In this document: one piece after another, positions 41,986 through 51,085 of the stretch
How positions within the stretch are numbered: the first letter of the stretch is position 1
Layout of the letters: every line of letters starts with the position of its first letter
NCBI GenBank assembly: GCA_003343705.1
Contig: QAKR01000043.1
Location: 1 to 64,000, forward strand
From: Clostridiales bacterium
GTDB lineage: Bacteria; Bacillota; Clostridia; Oscillospirales; UBA644
Reading direction: 5' to 3'
DNA length: 64,000 bases
Program-made: the position numbers and the translations under genes
The notes under the pieces: model-generated
Database searches by the model: none
What the model was told of the DNA's origin: nothing
The model's input: only the letters and a program-made list of their open reading frames with translations

Positions 41986-44618
41986 AAATAGTAATAGTAG
42001 CTTAATCTGCCCATGGGGAAAGATTTTCCTGTTACGTAGTAATTGCATATATCAAGATAATCAGTGATATTATCTGCAATCTTGAAGTAGAAGCCGGTCT
42101 CGCTGCCTGTCGCGCCAATGGCGGAAAGCGGGACGGCTATTTGTATATTCTTACCTGACATTGATATTGTCGCTGTCCCTACCTTAACGCCTGTTGTACC
42201 GTCGGCATTAAGAAGATTGATGCTGCCGGTACCGGTCATTCCCGAATTAAGGGTTGTAGCAGTACGATTTACAACATACTTATACCCTTCCCAACCTTGA
42301 GCTTTCAAGCTTCCTACACTTAAAAATACATTCATCCAACGGTCTGAACTGGTTAATGCCGATGAACCGTTTCCAACAGCGTTTGCTGACGTTGTTATTA
42401 AAAAATAAATATTTTTACTATCATTAGTAATTTTTACTCCTGTAATATTATTTACAGGGGCAGCAGCTCTGTAAAGAGACTTATCTTCCGGCAGAAGAGA
42501 CCCGGCAACAGGAGTGGCATACCGGTTATATGAATAAAACTGAACATTGCGATAATTATTTGTAACATCATTCCATTGTGTAAAGTCTGATATATTATTT
42601 ACATCAATGGTCTTTTTTACTGTTTGAGACATATTGCCGTATTCACCTTTATAACGGCGTATGTTAGATATCATCTGTAAATAAAAGCTGTCTTCAAATC
42701 CGCCTGTAACAGGCTCAATATCTCTTGAAAACTCAGGATTATATTGATCACAGAAATATATAACTCCTCCAGCGTCTACGGAATTGTCTTTTGTAACAGT
42801 CCACTCATTCCACCCTGTCATAAATACAGTTGTAGCGCCTTTTTCTAATGCTATATCCCACTGTCTTTGGAAATTCTGACCAAGCCCATAACTGTCTTCA
42901 TTACGATTTCCCGCTGCATCCGTTCCTCGACCCCAGTTGTTACCGGTACGGGGGAGAGCCGTATGGGGGGTTATCGGGGCAAAGGAAAATCCACCGTTTC
43001 TATGTTGTGCAACAGAAACACAAATAGTTTTATCTGCATGCATATAAGGCTCGAAAACCCACTCAATCCAAGGAAATCCTTGATAACCATAATCATCAAG
43101 TGTTCCCCATTCACCTTGTTGCGGCCAGTATGAAGGCCTAACATCCATATTTGCAGCAACCTCGGCTGTAGGATTATCGCCTATAATTAGAGGTTTACCG
43201 TTGGGCGCATAATATAAATCTCCATATTTTGCAGTATATAAAGAGTTGGAATAGAGAGTGTTGTAAACCTCAGTCATTGTAGACGATGAATAAAAATGAG
43301 TATAAAAACCTATTTTAGGAACATTCCAACCTTCATCTTTATATTTACGTAAAGCTTTAAGCACCGTGAAGTATGAGTCTTGATACACTATTGCATTAGT
43401 GACATCAAATAAAATATAATCAATTCCGGCACTTGAAAGCATCTCAATATGCCGATTTACAACCCATGGTTCGCCGGAACGGTAATACCCGAATACGGGT
43501 TTTCCCCAGAAAAACGTCATACCAAACGCATATGGGGAATATAAAACATCCTCTTCTTTTCCTTCTGCTATAAGTTGTGTTATGTCATAAATTTGTGTTT
43601 GCCCTGAGGGGATATGCGGGCCGGTTGCGAGAAAATAAAAGATACCCACATCCTTATTGTTATCAAAACCGGAAACAGGCTCAAATGTTCTGCCGTACAT
43701 ATCAACACCGCAAAGATAGTTAAAGTTCAGCCCATTTGAATATGTTTGTGCAGAGTTTGAAAAAGTTGTTCCGTCCACAACCGCATAGAAAGATGTTTTT
43801 TTATCTCCATATACTACATTAATATTTTTTTGACCTCTGGATGTAGATGAAAAACCTGAAACTGTTGTAGCTGATAAGTCAACCATCTCTTTTATTCCTT
43901 CGGAATATGTAGCAAATATTTTGCCACCTTCAACAGAAAGATTTTCGTTTATTTTATATTCTGTTTTAATCGGAGGAACGCATATTTCAATATCAGTAAC
44001 AATGCCTTTATCGGAAAGAGAGCTTTCCAAAACTTTACGAGCTAAAGATGTCGAAAGCTTATCCGTTTCAAAAAGAGCATTTGTCTGTTCAGCACCTGTT
44101 AATATTCGATTACCTACAACAGCTTGCAAAATATATCTTGCGTCAGTTGTAGAGACCTTGCCGTCAAGATTTGTATCATTTTTTATCTGAGACCCAATAA
44201 TATCAACATATTTAACAATATTTTCAGCGGTAACAGCCTCTTGCCCGGCTAATGCAGATTTAACGTAAAGATTAAATTTATATGAGCCTACATAAGCTTT
44301 ATCTGAAACATTAAAAACCACAGAGCATACATTGGATAAGGTATTACCTGAAAAATTCAAAGTAACATCCCCAGATGAATCATTCGCTGTTGCTCCGCTT
44401 ACACTTGCATAGGAAAACATAGCTGCATCGTAACTCAGAGTTAAATTTGCCGATGTGAGCGGCTGTGCGTCGGAATAAAGTATATCAAGCCGTACGCTGT
44501 TACCGGCATACGTATACCCTGCTTGCATTGTAAATTCTGATGTTTGTGCATTTGAAGAAAATACTGATGCCAAAATAAACAAAAATGTTAATGAGAAGAC
44601 TAACGTTAGTTTTTTCAT
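41982..44618 (-). CDS. secreted multidomain glycoside-hydrolase-like protein with cohesin- and dockerin-like modules
   Basis: An 878-aa exported protein. Signal peptide 1-24; cohesin-like module about 28-140 (NSVRLDILYSDAQPLTS); dockerin-like pair about 147-200 (NLDGKVSTTDARYIL); Ig-like stretch about 210-290; a catalytic-looking region about 290-655 resembling GH71/GH99 or WbsX-type proteins (FGYYRSGEPWVVNRHIEML, IDYILFDVTNA, GWNEW); and a CBM9-like C-terminal domain about 660-878. It is probably an alpha-glycan (mannan-like) hydrolase, but the exact family is uncertain. A cohesin-like and a dockerin-like module in one protein with an enzyme region is unusual. Confidence 0.75.
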   Translation of the reverse strand: MKKLTLVFSLTFLFILASVFSSNAQTSEFTMQAGYTYAGNSVRLDILYSDAQPLTSANLTLSYDAAMFSYASVSGATANDSSGDVTLNFSGNTLSNVCSVVFNVSDKAYVGSYKFNLYVKSALAGQEAVTAENIVKYVDIIGSQIKNDTNLDGKVSTTDARYILQAVVGNRILTGAEQTNALFETDKLSTSLARKVLESSLSDKGIVTDIEICVPPIKTEYKINENLSVEGGKIFATYSEGIKEMVDLSATTVSGFSSTSRGQKNINVVYGDKKTSFYAVVDGTTFSNSAQTYSNGLNFNYLCGVDMYGRTFEPVSGFDNNKDVGIFYFLATGPHIPSGQTQIYDITQLIAEGKEEDVLYSPYAFGMTFFWGKPVFGYYRSGEPWVVNRHIEMLSSAGIDYILFDVTNAIVYQDSYFTVLKALRKYKDEGWNVPKIGFYTHFYSSSTMTEVYNTLYSNSLYTAKYGDLYYAPNGKPLIIGDNPTAEVAANMDVRPSYWPQQGEWGTLDDYGYQGFPWIEWVFEPYMHADKTICVSVAQHRNGGFSFAPITPHTALPRTGNNWGRGTDAAGNRNEDSYGLGQNFQRQWDIALEKGATTVFMTGWNEWTVTKDNSVDAGGVIYFCDQYNPEFSRDIEPVTGGFEDSFYLQMISNIRRYKGEYGNMSQTVKKTIDVNNISDFTQWNDVTNNYRNVQFYSYNRYATPVAGSLLPEDKSLYRAAAPVNNITGVKITNDSKNIYFLITTSANAVGNGSSALTSSDRWMNVFLSVGSLKAQGWEGYKYVVNRTATTLNSGMTGTGSINLLNADGTTGVKVGTATISMSGKNIQIAVPLSAIGATGSETGFYFKIADNITDYLDICNYYVTGKSFPMGRLSYYYYF

Positions 44619-44719
44619 ATAATCACCTACTTAAGCTAAATATTAATTAAAAACTATTACTTTAATAATTAACAATTTATTACATAATAACATAAATACA
44701 AATTAAATGCAAGAAAAAA

Positions 44720-44749
44720 CACATATCACAAATAAATTTGTGATATGTG
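44720..44749 (-). terminator. terminator of the DMT transporter gene
   Basis: A 14-bp perfect stem, CACATATCACAAAT with ATTTGTGATATGTG, and AA loop. On the minus strand TTTTTTC follows. Confidence 0.9.
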
Positions 44750-44804
44750 ACAATGTTAATTATTCTGTTTTGTATAAATTAACAAATATATTTTTTATGT
44801 TATT

Positions 44805-45698
44805 TTAGTGTTTGCAAGACTTTGCTATATGCGGCTTTTTAAATTGAGCATTCATTATACAAATCCCGCCTACAATAAATAAAATGCCCAAAGCAGTATT
44901 TATTGTAAAAGATTCGCCGAAAATAAAAACACTTATTAATGTTGCTACAACAGGCTCTACGGTTGATATCATAGAGGCTTTACCGTTTTCTAAACCTATA
45001 AGGCCTTTTGTGTATAATATATACGGTAAAAGGCAGCTGACAATACCAAGCAAAGCCATATAAACAGAGGTTTTTACAGTAACAAGGGGGATCATCCCCG
45101 AAATGTCTGAAAAAGGTAAAATACCTATTGAAGCAAATAAAAACGTATAGAATGCCACAGTAAATGGTTGATATCCCCTGTTTAGGGCAAAACGGCCGAA
45201 AATACTGTAAAGAGCATAAGCGAAACCGGAACCTAACCCGAATAAAATACCTATAACCGAAATTGAGCCGGTGCTGCTTAAAAGACCGGTTACAAAAACG
45301 CAACCAGCAATCATTAAAACCATTGCAACACATTTTGCAATGGTAAGTTTCTCTTTAAATAAAAATGTAGAAAATACGACAACAAAGAGAGGGGCAGTGT
45401 ATAAAAGTACTGCCGCTACAGAAAGCGTTGAATACTGCATAGACTGAAAATAACATATGTTAAAGAACAGTAAACTTAAAAATCCCGTTCCAAAAAAACA
45501 CCATATATCTTTGAGTTTTATTTTAAAAAGATTTTTATCTTTAAATAAAATAATAAAGAACATTCCAATTGCAGCAATCACAACACGAACGGCTACAAGT
45601 TGAAGTTGACCGAAACCCGCAGCTGTCAGAGTTTTTGCAAAAAGCCCTGTCATACCCCAACAAACAGCAGCCAAAACAACCTGCATATAACTTTTCAT
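44805..45698 (-). CDS. EamA/DMT family transporter
   Basis: A 297-aa inner-membrane protein with ten predicted helices in two EamA halves. The half repeats show CWGMTGLFAKTL and FAYALYSIFGRFA, and STVEPVVATLISVF near the end is family-typical. These proteins export amino acids, nucleotides or other small metabolites; the substrate cannot be read. The ATG lies 15 bp from GGGGAG, so a start 4 codons in (MQVVLA) is possible. It is co-directional with ribU, 48 bp upstream. Confidence 0.85.
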   Translation of the reverse strand: MKSYMQVVLAAVCWGMTGLFAKTLTAAGFGQLQLVAVRVVIAAIGMFFIILFKDKNLFKIKLKDIWCFFGTGFLSLLFFNICYFQSMQYSTLSVAAVLLYTAPLFVVVFSTFLFKEKLTIAKCVAMVLMIAGCVFVTGLLSSTGSISVIGILFGLGSGFAYALYSIFGRFALNRGYQPFTVAFYTFLFASIGILPFSDISGMIPLVTVKTSVYMALLGIVSCLLPYILYTKGLIGLENGKASMISTVEPVVATLISVFIFGESFTINTALGILFIVGGICIMNAQFKKPHIAKSCKH

Positions 45699-45746
45699 AT
45701 AAAATAAAGGACTCCCCTCGCCTTTTTAGGCTATATAATATTTAAA

Positions 45747-46355
45747 TTATCTTTTTGTTCTTTTCTCGCCTTTAATCAGCGGCGAAAGATATTTATAACA
45801 AATAAATGTAATGGCAACACTTATCATACCCTTAATAAAGGTAAAAGGCAGATTAAATATTAATAACGCAGACCATAAATCTGTTACCGACGGTAATATA
45901 GCTTTATACATGCCTAAAATTGCTTCCATAGGCATAAACAGCTTTGCATAAATGGGATAAACTATATAATAATTTGAAAAAACACTTATAACAGACATAG
46001 CAACGGCGCCTGTAAGAGATCCCCAAAAAGCCATGCCTCGTGTTTTTCTATGTTTATAAAACATTCCCGCTGTGAAAACAAATACAGAGCCTATAATAAA
46101 GTTGGAAAGCTCCCCTATCCCCATAGTACTTGATAAAAACAAATGCATAAGGTTTTTAATCAGACAGACTAAAATGCCCCACCAAGGGCCGATTGAAAAT
46201 GATGCTAATAATGCCGGAAGCTCTGAAAAATCAAGCTTAATAAAGCTTGGAATAATAGGAATAGCAAATTCCAAAACCATTAAAATAAACCCGATTGCTC
46301 CGAAAAGTGCCGCGATAACCATTTTACGAATAAGATTTTTACGCTTTTGTTGCAT
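45747..46355 (-). CDS. ribU: riboflavin ECF transporter S component
   Basis: The substrate-binding membrane subunit of an ECF riboflavin transporter (202 aa, about six helices). FIKLDFSELPALLASF and GPWWGILVCLIKNLMHL are the RibU-type conserved segments. Its EcfAA'T partners are not in the window and are often encoded elsewhere. The ATG at 46355 follows AAGGAG. An FMN riboswitch with its terminator directly upstream confirms the vitamin. Confidence 0.93.
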   Translation of the reverse strand: MQQKRKNLIRKMVIAALFGAIGFILMVLEFAIPIIPSFIKLDFSELPALLASFSIGPWWGILVCLIKNLMHLFLSSTMGIGELSNFIIGSVFVFTAGMFYKHRKTRGMAFWGSLTGAVAMSVISVFSNYYIVYPIYAKLFMPMEAILGMYKAILPSVTDLWSALLIFNLPFTFIKGMISVAITFICYKYLSPLIKGEKRTKR

Positions 46356-46398
46356 TGAAAAACAACTCCTTAAATATTTTTGCAATGCAATTGAAAAA

Positions 46399-46418
46399 CC
46401 CTCTGCATACACAGAGGG
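46399..46418 (-). terminator. expression-platform terminator of the FMN riboswitch
   Basis: CCCTCTG and CAGAGGG pair over 7 bp around a 6-nt loop, followed on the minus strand by TTTTTC. A second stem GTCATC/GATGAC (46424-46440) lies between it and the aptamer. Ligand binding would favour termination before ribU. Confidence 0.88.
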
Positions 46419-46443
46419 ATAAAGTCATCAAAAAGATGACAAA

Positions 46444-46589
46444 GCTTTTTTCATCCGGACTCTCAACAGTGATTATACACTGTTACCGTCGGTACGAGAA
46501 TTTCACCCGTTCGGCTTAAAAAGCAGATAAAGCATTTTTAAGTTCGTGGACTATAACCACCGGTAAGGAATTACACCTAACCCCAAAGC
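46444..46589 (-). promoter_or_regulatory. FMN riboswitch (RFN element) upstream of ribU
   Basis: On the minus strand the conserved FMN-aptamer blocks appear in order: TTGGGG...AGGTGTAATTCC, ACCGGTGGT, AGTCCACGA, GGGTGAAATTC, ACCGACGGT and AGTCCGGATG. The closing P1 stem pairs GCTTT with AAAGC. FMN binding should shut off riboflavin uptake by termination. Confidence 0.95.
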
Positions 46590-46602
46590 ATTGCTTATTA
46601 AC

Positions 46603-46631
46603 AGTATATAACGACTTTTTAAATTTGTCAA
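46603..46631 (-). promoter_or_regulatory. promoter of the ribU riboswitch transcript
   Basis: On the minus strand, TTGACA (46631-46626), 17 bp, TATACT (46608-46603). The aptamer begins about 14 nt downstream. Confidence 0.8.
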
Positions 46632-46662
46632 TACATTTCATAAAAAGTTGCACAATATACTC

Positions 46663-46691
46663 TTTACAAATATTCTATGGTTTGTTATAAT
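46663..46691 (+). promoter_or_regulatory. promoter of prfA
   Basis: TTTACA (46663-46668), 17 bp, TATAAT (46686-46691). It is divergent from the ribU promoter, about 31 bp apart. Confidence 0.78.
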
Positions 46692-46771
46692 GATATATAA
46701 TACAATTAGCAACTACTAAATAAACTGGTTGTTTCAGTTTATTCGTATAGATTAAATAATGAGGGATAAAA

Positions 46772-47839
46772 ATGCTTGATAAATTAAAAAGTATTTCAGA
46801 CAGATATGATGAAATAAACGAAAAGCTTTCCGACCCCGGCATAATGTCGGATCTTTCTCAATACAAAGCATTGATGAAAGAAAATAAAAACCTAGCACCT
46901 ATTGTTGAAAAGTATAACGAATATAAAAAAGCTGTGGAAACAATAGATGAAGCAAAAGAGCTTTTAGATCTTCCTCAGGATAAAGACTTTAAAGAGATGC
47001 TTGAAGCGGAGCTTTCCGAAAACAAACAGGCTCTTGAAAAGTTAGAAGAAGAGATTAAAATACTGCTTCTGCCTAAAGACCCCAATGATGACCGCAGTGT
47101 TATTGTTGAAATACGTGGTGGAGCCGGAGGCGAAGAAGCCGCACTTTTTGCAAACTCGCTTTACAGGATGTATTCAATGTATGCTGAAACAAAAGGTTTT
47201 AAAACAGAAGTTCTATCTATTAATGAAACAGAGCTTGGCGGAATAAAGGAAATATCTTTTTCAATTGACGGAGAAGGCGCTTACAGTCGTTTGAAATTTG
47301 AAAGCGGCGTTCACCGTGTTCAGCGTGTACCGGAGACAGAAAGCCAGGGTCGAATACACACCTCAACAGTAACGGTTGCAGTTCTTCCGGAAGTTGATGA
47401 AGTTGAATTTGAAATTAATCCTACCGATTTAATAATTGAAACACATCGCTCTGCAGGCGCAGGCGGCCAGCACGTTAACAAAACAGAATCTGCCATTCGT
47501 ATTATTCATGTCCCGACAAACACTATTGTAGACTGCCAGGATGAACGTAGCCAACATAAAAACAAAGAAAAAGCTATGAAAATTCTGCGTTCCCGAATTT
47601 ACGAAAACATGCTTGAAGAACAGGCAAAAGAAATTTCAGCAGAGCGTCGTAGCCAGGTAGGAACAGGAGACCGCAGCGAACGTATACGAACATATAATTT
47701 TCCTCAAGGTCGTGTCACAGACCATCGCATAGGTCTTACTCTTTATAAAATTCTTCAAATTATGGACGGAGACCTTGATGAAATTATAGACGCACTTGTC
47801 ACAACAGATCAAGCTCGAAAACTTTCATCAGGACAATAA
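46772..47839 (+). CDS. prfA: peptide chain release factor 1
   Basis: Terminates translation at UAA and UAG. The protein is 355 aa. The catalytic GGQ is at 231-233 ([11 protein letters not shown]), and the codon-recognition PxT motif is PET (187-189), the RF1 type. The rest ([30 protein letters not shown]) is fully canonical. An ATG after TGAGGGA gives the start. It is followed after 26 bp by a membrane protein. Confidence 0.97.
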   Translation: MLDKLKSISDRYDEINEKLSDPGIMSDLSQYKALMKENKNLAPIVEKYNEYKKAVETIDEAKELLDLPQDKDFKEMLEAELSENKQALEKLEEEIKILLLPKDPNDDRSVIVEIRGGAGGEEAALFANSLYRMYSMYAETKGFKTEVLSINETELGGIKEISFSIDGEGAYSRLKFESGVHRVQRVPETESQGRIHTSTVTVAVLPEVDEVEFEINPTDLIIETHRSAGAGGQHVNKTESAIRIIHVPTNTIVDCQDERSQHKNKEKAMKILRSRIYENMLEEQAKEISAERRSQVGTGDRSERIRTYNFPQGRVTDHRIGLTLYKILQIMDGDLDEIIDALVTTDQARKLSSGQ

Positions 47840-47865
47840 ATCTGGCTATAAAAGGAATAATAAAA

Positions 47866-48735
47866 ATGGATGAAACCAATGTAACAATTATAGAATCTAC
47901 TGCTGAACAAATAAAAACCGAAAAAAAGCATTTGCCGCCAATAGCTAAAGAAATATTAAAATACTTCTTTACATTTTTACTCATAGGTGCACTATTCACG
48001 GCAGTAACGGCTATTTTCCCTATTTTTCCGTTTCAACTTCAAACCGCTAAAGAGATAAACCCGCTTAAATTCGGTGTTCCGTTCGGATTTGTTGAAATGA
48101 CACCAGACAAAACTACGCTTGATTCTTTTGCTGACAGTAAAGGCATATCATGGTCGTTTTTTTTGCCGCGATATGACATTTATGAATTTCAAATAATATG
48201 GTGGAAAGCCGTTTTAAATATAATAATTGCAGGAGCGTTTTTTGCGCTTATATATTTCTTTTTTGTTTATTTTAATAAAATTGCAAAAAAAGTTTTGTTA
48301 TTCACTTTAATTGGTTTTATTATATCGGCTGCTTCTTCTTTTTTACCTAAAAAATTCAACGTAGATGAGATAAATCCGATGCACTTCGGGGGAGTTGTCC
48401 CATTTGTTGAACAAACGCCAGATATGGGAACAATAAGCACAGTGCCGGACATTGAAGAATGGCTTCCTCAAACGTATCTTGCACCCAAATTTACATCAGC
48501 CTATACTACACGAATTGTTATTTGGAAGCTTGCGCTTTCAAGCGTTATCAACGGGCTTATATTCGCCGCTTTATGGTATTCATTGCGGTGGTTTAAATAT
48601 TATCTGTTTGGGGGTAAAGAAGTAGCAAATCAAAAATTCAAAGAAGAGAAGCTGAAATTGCTTGCGCAAGCCCCAAAAAGTTCAACTTTACATTTAAAAA
48701 ACTTAGACGACCCCCTTGACAAATTAAAAAAATAG
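47866..48735 (+). CDS. membrane protein with internal duplication, unknown function
   Basis: A 289-aa protein with four predicted helices (about 30-50, 112-136, 143-160, 218-240). Two halves (about 31-134 and 140-245) repeat the same plan: a helix, then an extracytoplasmic EINP(L/M)xFG...PFxFVExTPD motif and a second helix following a Trp-rich border (IIWWKAV, VIWKLAL). I do not recognise a family. The duplicated loop with TPD suggests a repeated ligand or partner site. It is probably co-transcribed with prfA. Confidence 0.8.
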   Translation: MDETNVTIIESTAEQIKTEKKHLPPIAKEILKYFFTFLLIGALFTAVTAIFPIFPFQLQTAKEINPLKFGVPFGFVEMTPDKTTLDSFADSKGISWSFFLPRYDIYEFQIIWWKAVLNIIIAGAFFALIYFFFVYFNKIAKKVLLFTLIGFIISAASSFLPKKFNVDEINPMHFGGVVPFVEQTPDMGTISTVPDIEEWLPQTYLAPKFTSAYTTRIVIWKLALSSVINGLIFAALWYSLRWFKYYLFGGKEVANQKFKEEKLKLLAQAPKSSTLHLKNLDDPLDKLKK

Positions 48736-48743
48736 TGTATAAT
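48716..48743 (+). promoter_or_regulatory. promoter of tRNA-Gln
   Basis: TTGACA (48716-48721), 16 bp, TATAAT (48738-48743). The -35 lies within the last codons of the upstream membrane-protein gene. Confidence 0.78.
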
Positions 48744-48773
48744 ATTATAGGCGATTAATTTCATCGCCTTTAT

Positions 48774-48847
48774 TGCGGAATTGTGTAACGGTAGCACGGC
48801 AGACTCTGACTCTGTTTGTCTGGGTTCGAATCCTAGTTCCGCAGCCA
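48774..48847 (+). tRNA. tRNA-Gln (anticodon CTG)
   Basis: A full cloverleaf can be drawn: acceptor TGCGGAA/TTCCGCA, D-arm with AACGGTA, anticodon stem GCAGA/TCTGT with loop CTCTGAC (anticodon CTG) and T-arm CTGGG TTCGAAT CCTAG. The CCA end is encoded (48845-48847). It has its own promoter and terminator. Confidence 0.93.
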
Positions 48848-48851
48848 ACAT

Positions 48852-48888
48852 AAAAAACCTTAAAATCGTTATGATTTTAAGGTTTTTT
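48852..48888 (+). terminator. terminator of tRNA-Gln
   Basis: AAAAAACCTTAAAATC pairs with GATTTTAAGGTTTTTT over 16 bp, ending in T-run. It starts 5 bp after the CCA end. Confidence 0.92.
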
Positions 48889-49020
48889 ATGTTTTTTTCT
48901 AGATTTTATAAAAGAAGATGTATTTCATTAAAAAACAAAAGTATATTTTTTATAGAATCACTTGAATTTTTTTCACTATCATAGTATAATAAAAAAAGAT
49001 TTTTGAAAGCAGGGTTTAAT

Positions 49021-50442
49021 ATGAAAGAGTTTTTTGCAACTGAAGATATAAATGCATCAGCCGTTAATGAGTTTTTTAACGACAGTTTGAAAAAAGATAA
49101 CCATATACATGCAATGTCTGTGTATATAGGCGGTGAAAAAAAGTTGGAATTCGCTGCTGAACCGTATTCGCTTTATGATAAAAGAGAAATATATTCTCTT
49201 TCAAAAAGCTTTACATCAGCGGCTATTGGGGCTGCTTGGGATGAGGGATTTATAAACCTTGAAGAAAAGCTTATTGATATTTTCCCGGATAAGCTACCTA
49301 AAAATATCAGCGATAACTTATCTAAAATGACTGTTTGGCATTGCCTTACAATGACAACCGGGCATGAAGAGTGTGTGATGAAAAGTTTATTTAATTCATC
49401 CGACCCAGCAAGGGATTTTCTCGCAAATGAAGTACAATATGAGCCCGGGACACATTTTTTATACAACACGGGTGCATCCTGTATGCTGGGTGTTATTCTT
49501 GAAAAGAAAACAGGACGTAAGCTGTTTGATTATACCTCGGAGAAAATACTGGAACCTCTCGGCATAAATGAAAGCTACTGGACAGAGTGTGCATCGGGCG
49601 TAAATGAAGGCGGTATAGGGCTGCATATAAGCTGCGACGATATTTCTAAATTCGGACTTATGCTGGCAAATAAAGGTGTTTACAAAGGCAAACAAATCCT
49701 TTCCAAAGAATGGATTGAAATGGCCGGAGCTGCACAAGTTGACAATAAATTAAATGGGGATAGCGGAACAGGAAACTGGACAAGCGGTTATGGTTTTCAA
49801 TTCTGGCGCACAGCAAAAGACGGGTACCGAGGTGACGGGTTGAAAGGGCAGCTTTGTATGATAATGCCGAAAAACAACGCCGTCGTTAATATTGTGGCTT
49901 GCACAAAAGATATGGAAAGCGAAATTGCAGATGCAGTAACACTTGTAGAGAACATTATTGGCAACAGCATTCAGACACTAAACATTCCGGACTACCCACC
50001 GCTATCGTTAGATAATGAAAGTCTGCCGGATTACGTAGGGAAAACTATCATCACTGATAAAACACCTACAAAAATAACTTCACTAAGAATAGATAAAACT
50101 GAAGGCGGCATTGCAATAAATCTTTATAACGGGCATGATAAACAAATACTTTTTGCAGGCGACGGCAAATGGGAAGAAAGCAGTCTTTATATGCCGGCAA
50201 CAGCCCCTAAAATAACCATGTTTATGAATCCGTACATCTCTGAAAAGGTTCGAACAGCAGCCTCCTTTACATTTAAAAATGGCAAACTTATTATAAAAGT
50301 TAAGCATCTTTCAAATCCTCATACTGTTTATATTACCGTTACACAAAATAAAAACAAGCTGACAGCCCATTTTGAAACGGAATGGATGCCGGATATGCTT
50401 CCTAATGATGCAAGAACATTAACGGCAACTATTATTGAGTGA
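49021..50442 (+). CDS. serine hydrolase, beta-lactamase/esterase class C fold
   Basis: A 473-aa cytoplasmic-looking protein (no signal peptide). The active-site SxxK is SLSK at 59-62 (YSLSKSFTS); a second motif YNTGASCMLG is in the YxN position, and the rest of the penicillin-binding fold follows (WTSGYGFQFWR). The C-terminal 130 residues form an extra beta domain. This fold hydrolyses esters, peptides or beta-lactams; the substrate is unknown. The ATG at 49021 follows AGGG by 7 bp; a TTG six codons earlier is possible. Confidence 0.85.
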   Translation: MKEFFATEDINASAVNEFFNDSLKKDNHIHAMSVYIGGEKKLEFAAEPYSLYDKREIYSLSKSFTSAAIGAAWDEGFINLEEKLIDIFPDKLPKNISDNLSKMTVWHCLTMTTGHEECVMKSLFNSSDPARDFLANEVQYEPGTHFLYNTGASCMLGVILEKKTGRKLFDYTSEKILEPLGINESYWTECASGVNEGGIGLHISCDDISKFGLMLANKGVYKGKQILSKEWIEMAGAAQVDNKLNGDSGTGNWTSGYGFQFWRTAKDGYRGDGLKGQLCMIMPKNNAVVNIVACTKDMESEIADAVTLVENIIGNSIQTLNIPDYPPLSLDNESLPDYVGKTIITDKTPTKITSLRIDKTEGGIAINLYNGHDKQILFAGDGKWEESSLYMPATAPKITMFMNPYISEKVRTAASFTFKNGKLIIKVKHLSNPHTVYITVTQNKNKLTAHFETEWMPDMLPNDARTLTATIIE

Positions 50443-50489
50443 TAAGCTTTATTTTAAATATAAAAACAGATGTACAATATTTACCAACG

Positions 50490-50509
50490 GCGCGATGTAA
50501 GTATCGCGC
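50490..50509 (+). terminator. terminator of the serine hydrolase gene
   Basis: GCGCGAT (50490-50496) and ATCGCGC (50503-50509) form a 7-bp stem followed by TTTACTTTTTAA. Confidence 0.82.
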
Positions 50510-50573
50510 TTTACTTTTTAACGAGTTTTTAATACCTCTTAGCAGTGAAATCATACCTGATGATTAAAAATCA

Positions 50574-50602
50574 TTTACAAACATAAAACTTTATACTATA
50601 AT
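50574..50602 (+). promoter_or_regulatory. promoter of the LytTR operon
   Basis: TTTACA (50574-50579), 17 bp, TATAAT (50597-50602), about 25 nt before the gene. No LytTR-type direct repeat is evident beside it. Confidence 0.8.
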
Positions 50603-50626
50603 AGTATTAATAAAGGTGGTGTTTGA

Positions 50627-51085
50627 GTGAAGGTTCGGGTTGAACTTATAGATGACGGATCGGAAGATGAGATAATCATCCGCTGTGGCCGCGTGGATGA
50701 TACTGTTCATAAAATTCATCAGTACATAAAAGATCTGTCTGAACAAAATCTTCAGATAGATTTGTATAAGGATAATGAAGAATTTTATTTTTCAGTTGAA
50801 GATATTTTATTTTTTGAAACTGAACAAGAGTCTGTTTACGCACACACAATACAAGACTCTTACTTAATAAAACATCGATTGTATGAATTAGAAAAAATGC
50901 TGCCGGGATATTTTATCAGATCATCAAAATCAACTATTATAAACAGTAAACAAGTCTATTCAATCACCAGAAACCTCACCGCGTCAAGCCTTGTAACCTT
51001 TAAAAACACCCACAAACGCGTTTATGTATCACGTAATTATTACAGCCAGCTTCGCCAGCTTCTAAGAAAGGAATATATAAAATGA
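50627..51085 (+). CDS. LytTR family DNA-binding protein
   Basis: A 152-aa regulator with a C-terminal LytTR domain (about 50-150): EDILFFETEQESVYAHT, the loop SSKSTIINSKQV and VSRNYYSQLRQLL. There is no receiver domain, so it is not directly controlled by phosphorylation. It overlaps the next gene by 4 bp; such LytTR plus membrane-protein pairs are common in Firmicutes. The GTG start follows AAGGTGG. Confidence 0.9.
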   Translation: MKVRVELIDDGSEDEIIIRCGRVDDTVHKIHQYIKDLSEQNLQIDLYKDNEEFYFSVEDILFFETEQESVYAHTIQDSYLIKHRLYELEKMLPGYFIRSSKSTIINSKQVYSITRNLTASSLVTFKNTHKRVYVSRNYYSQLRQLLRKEYIK

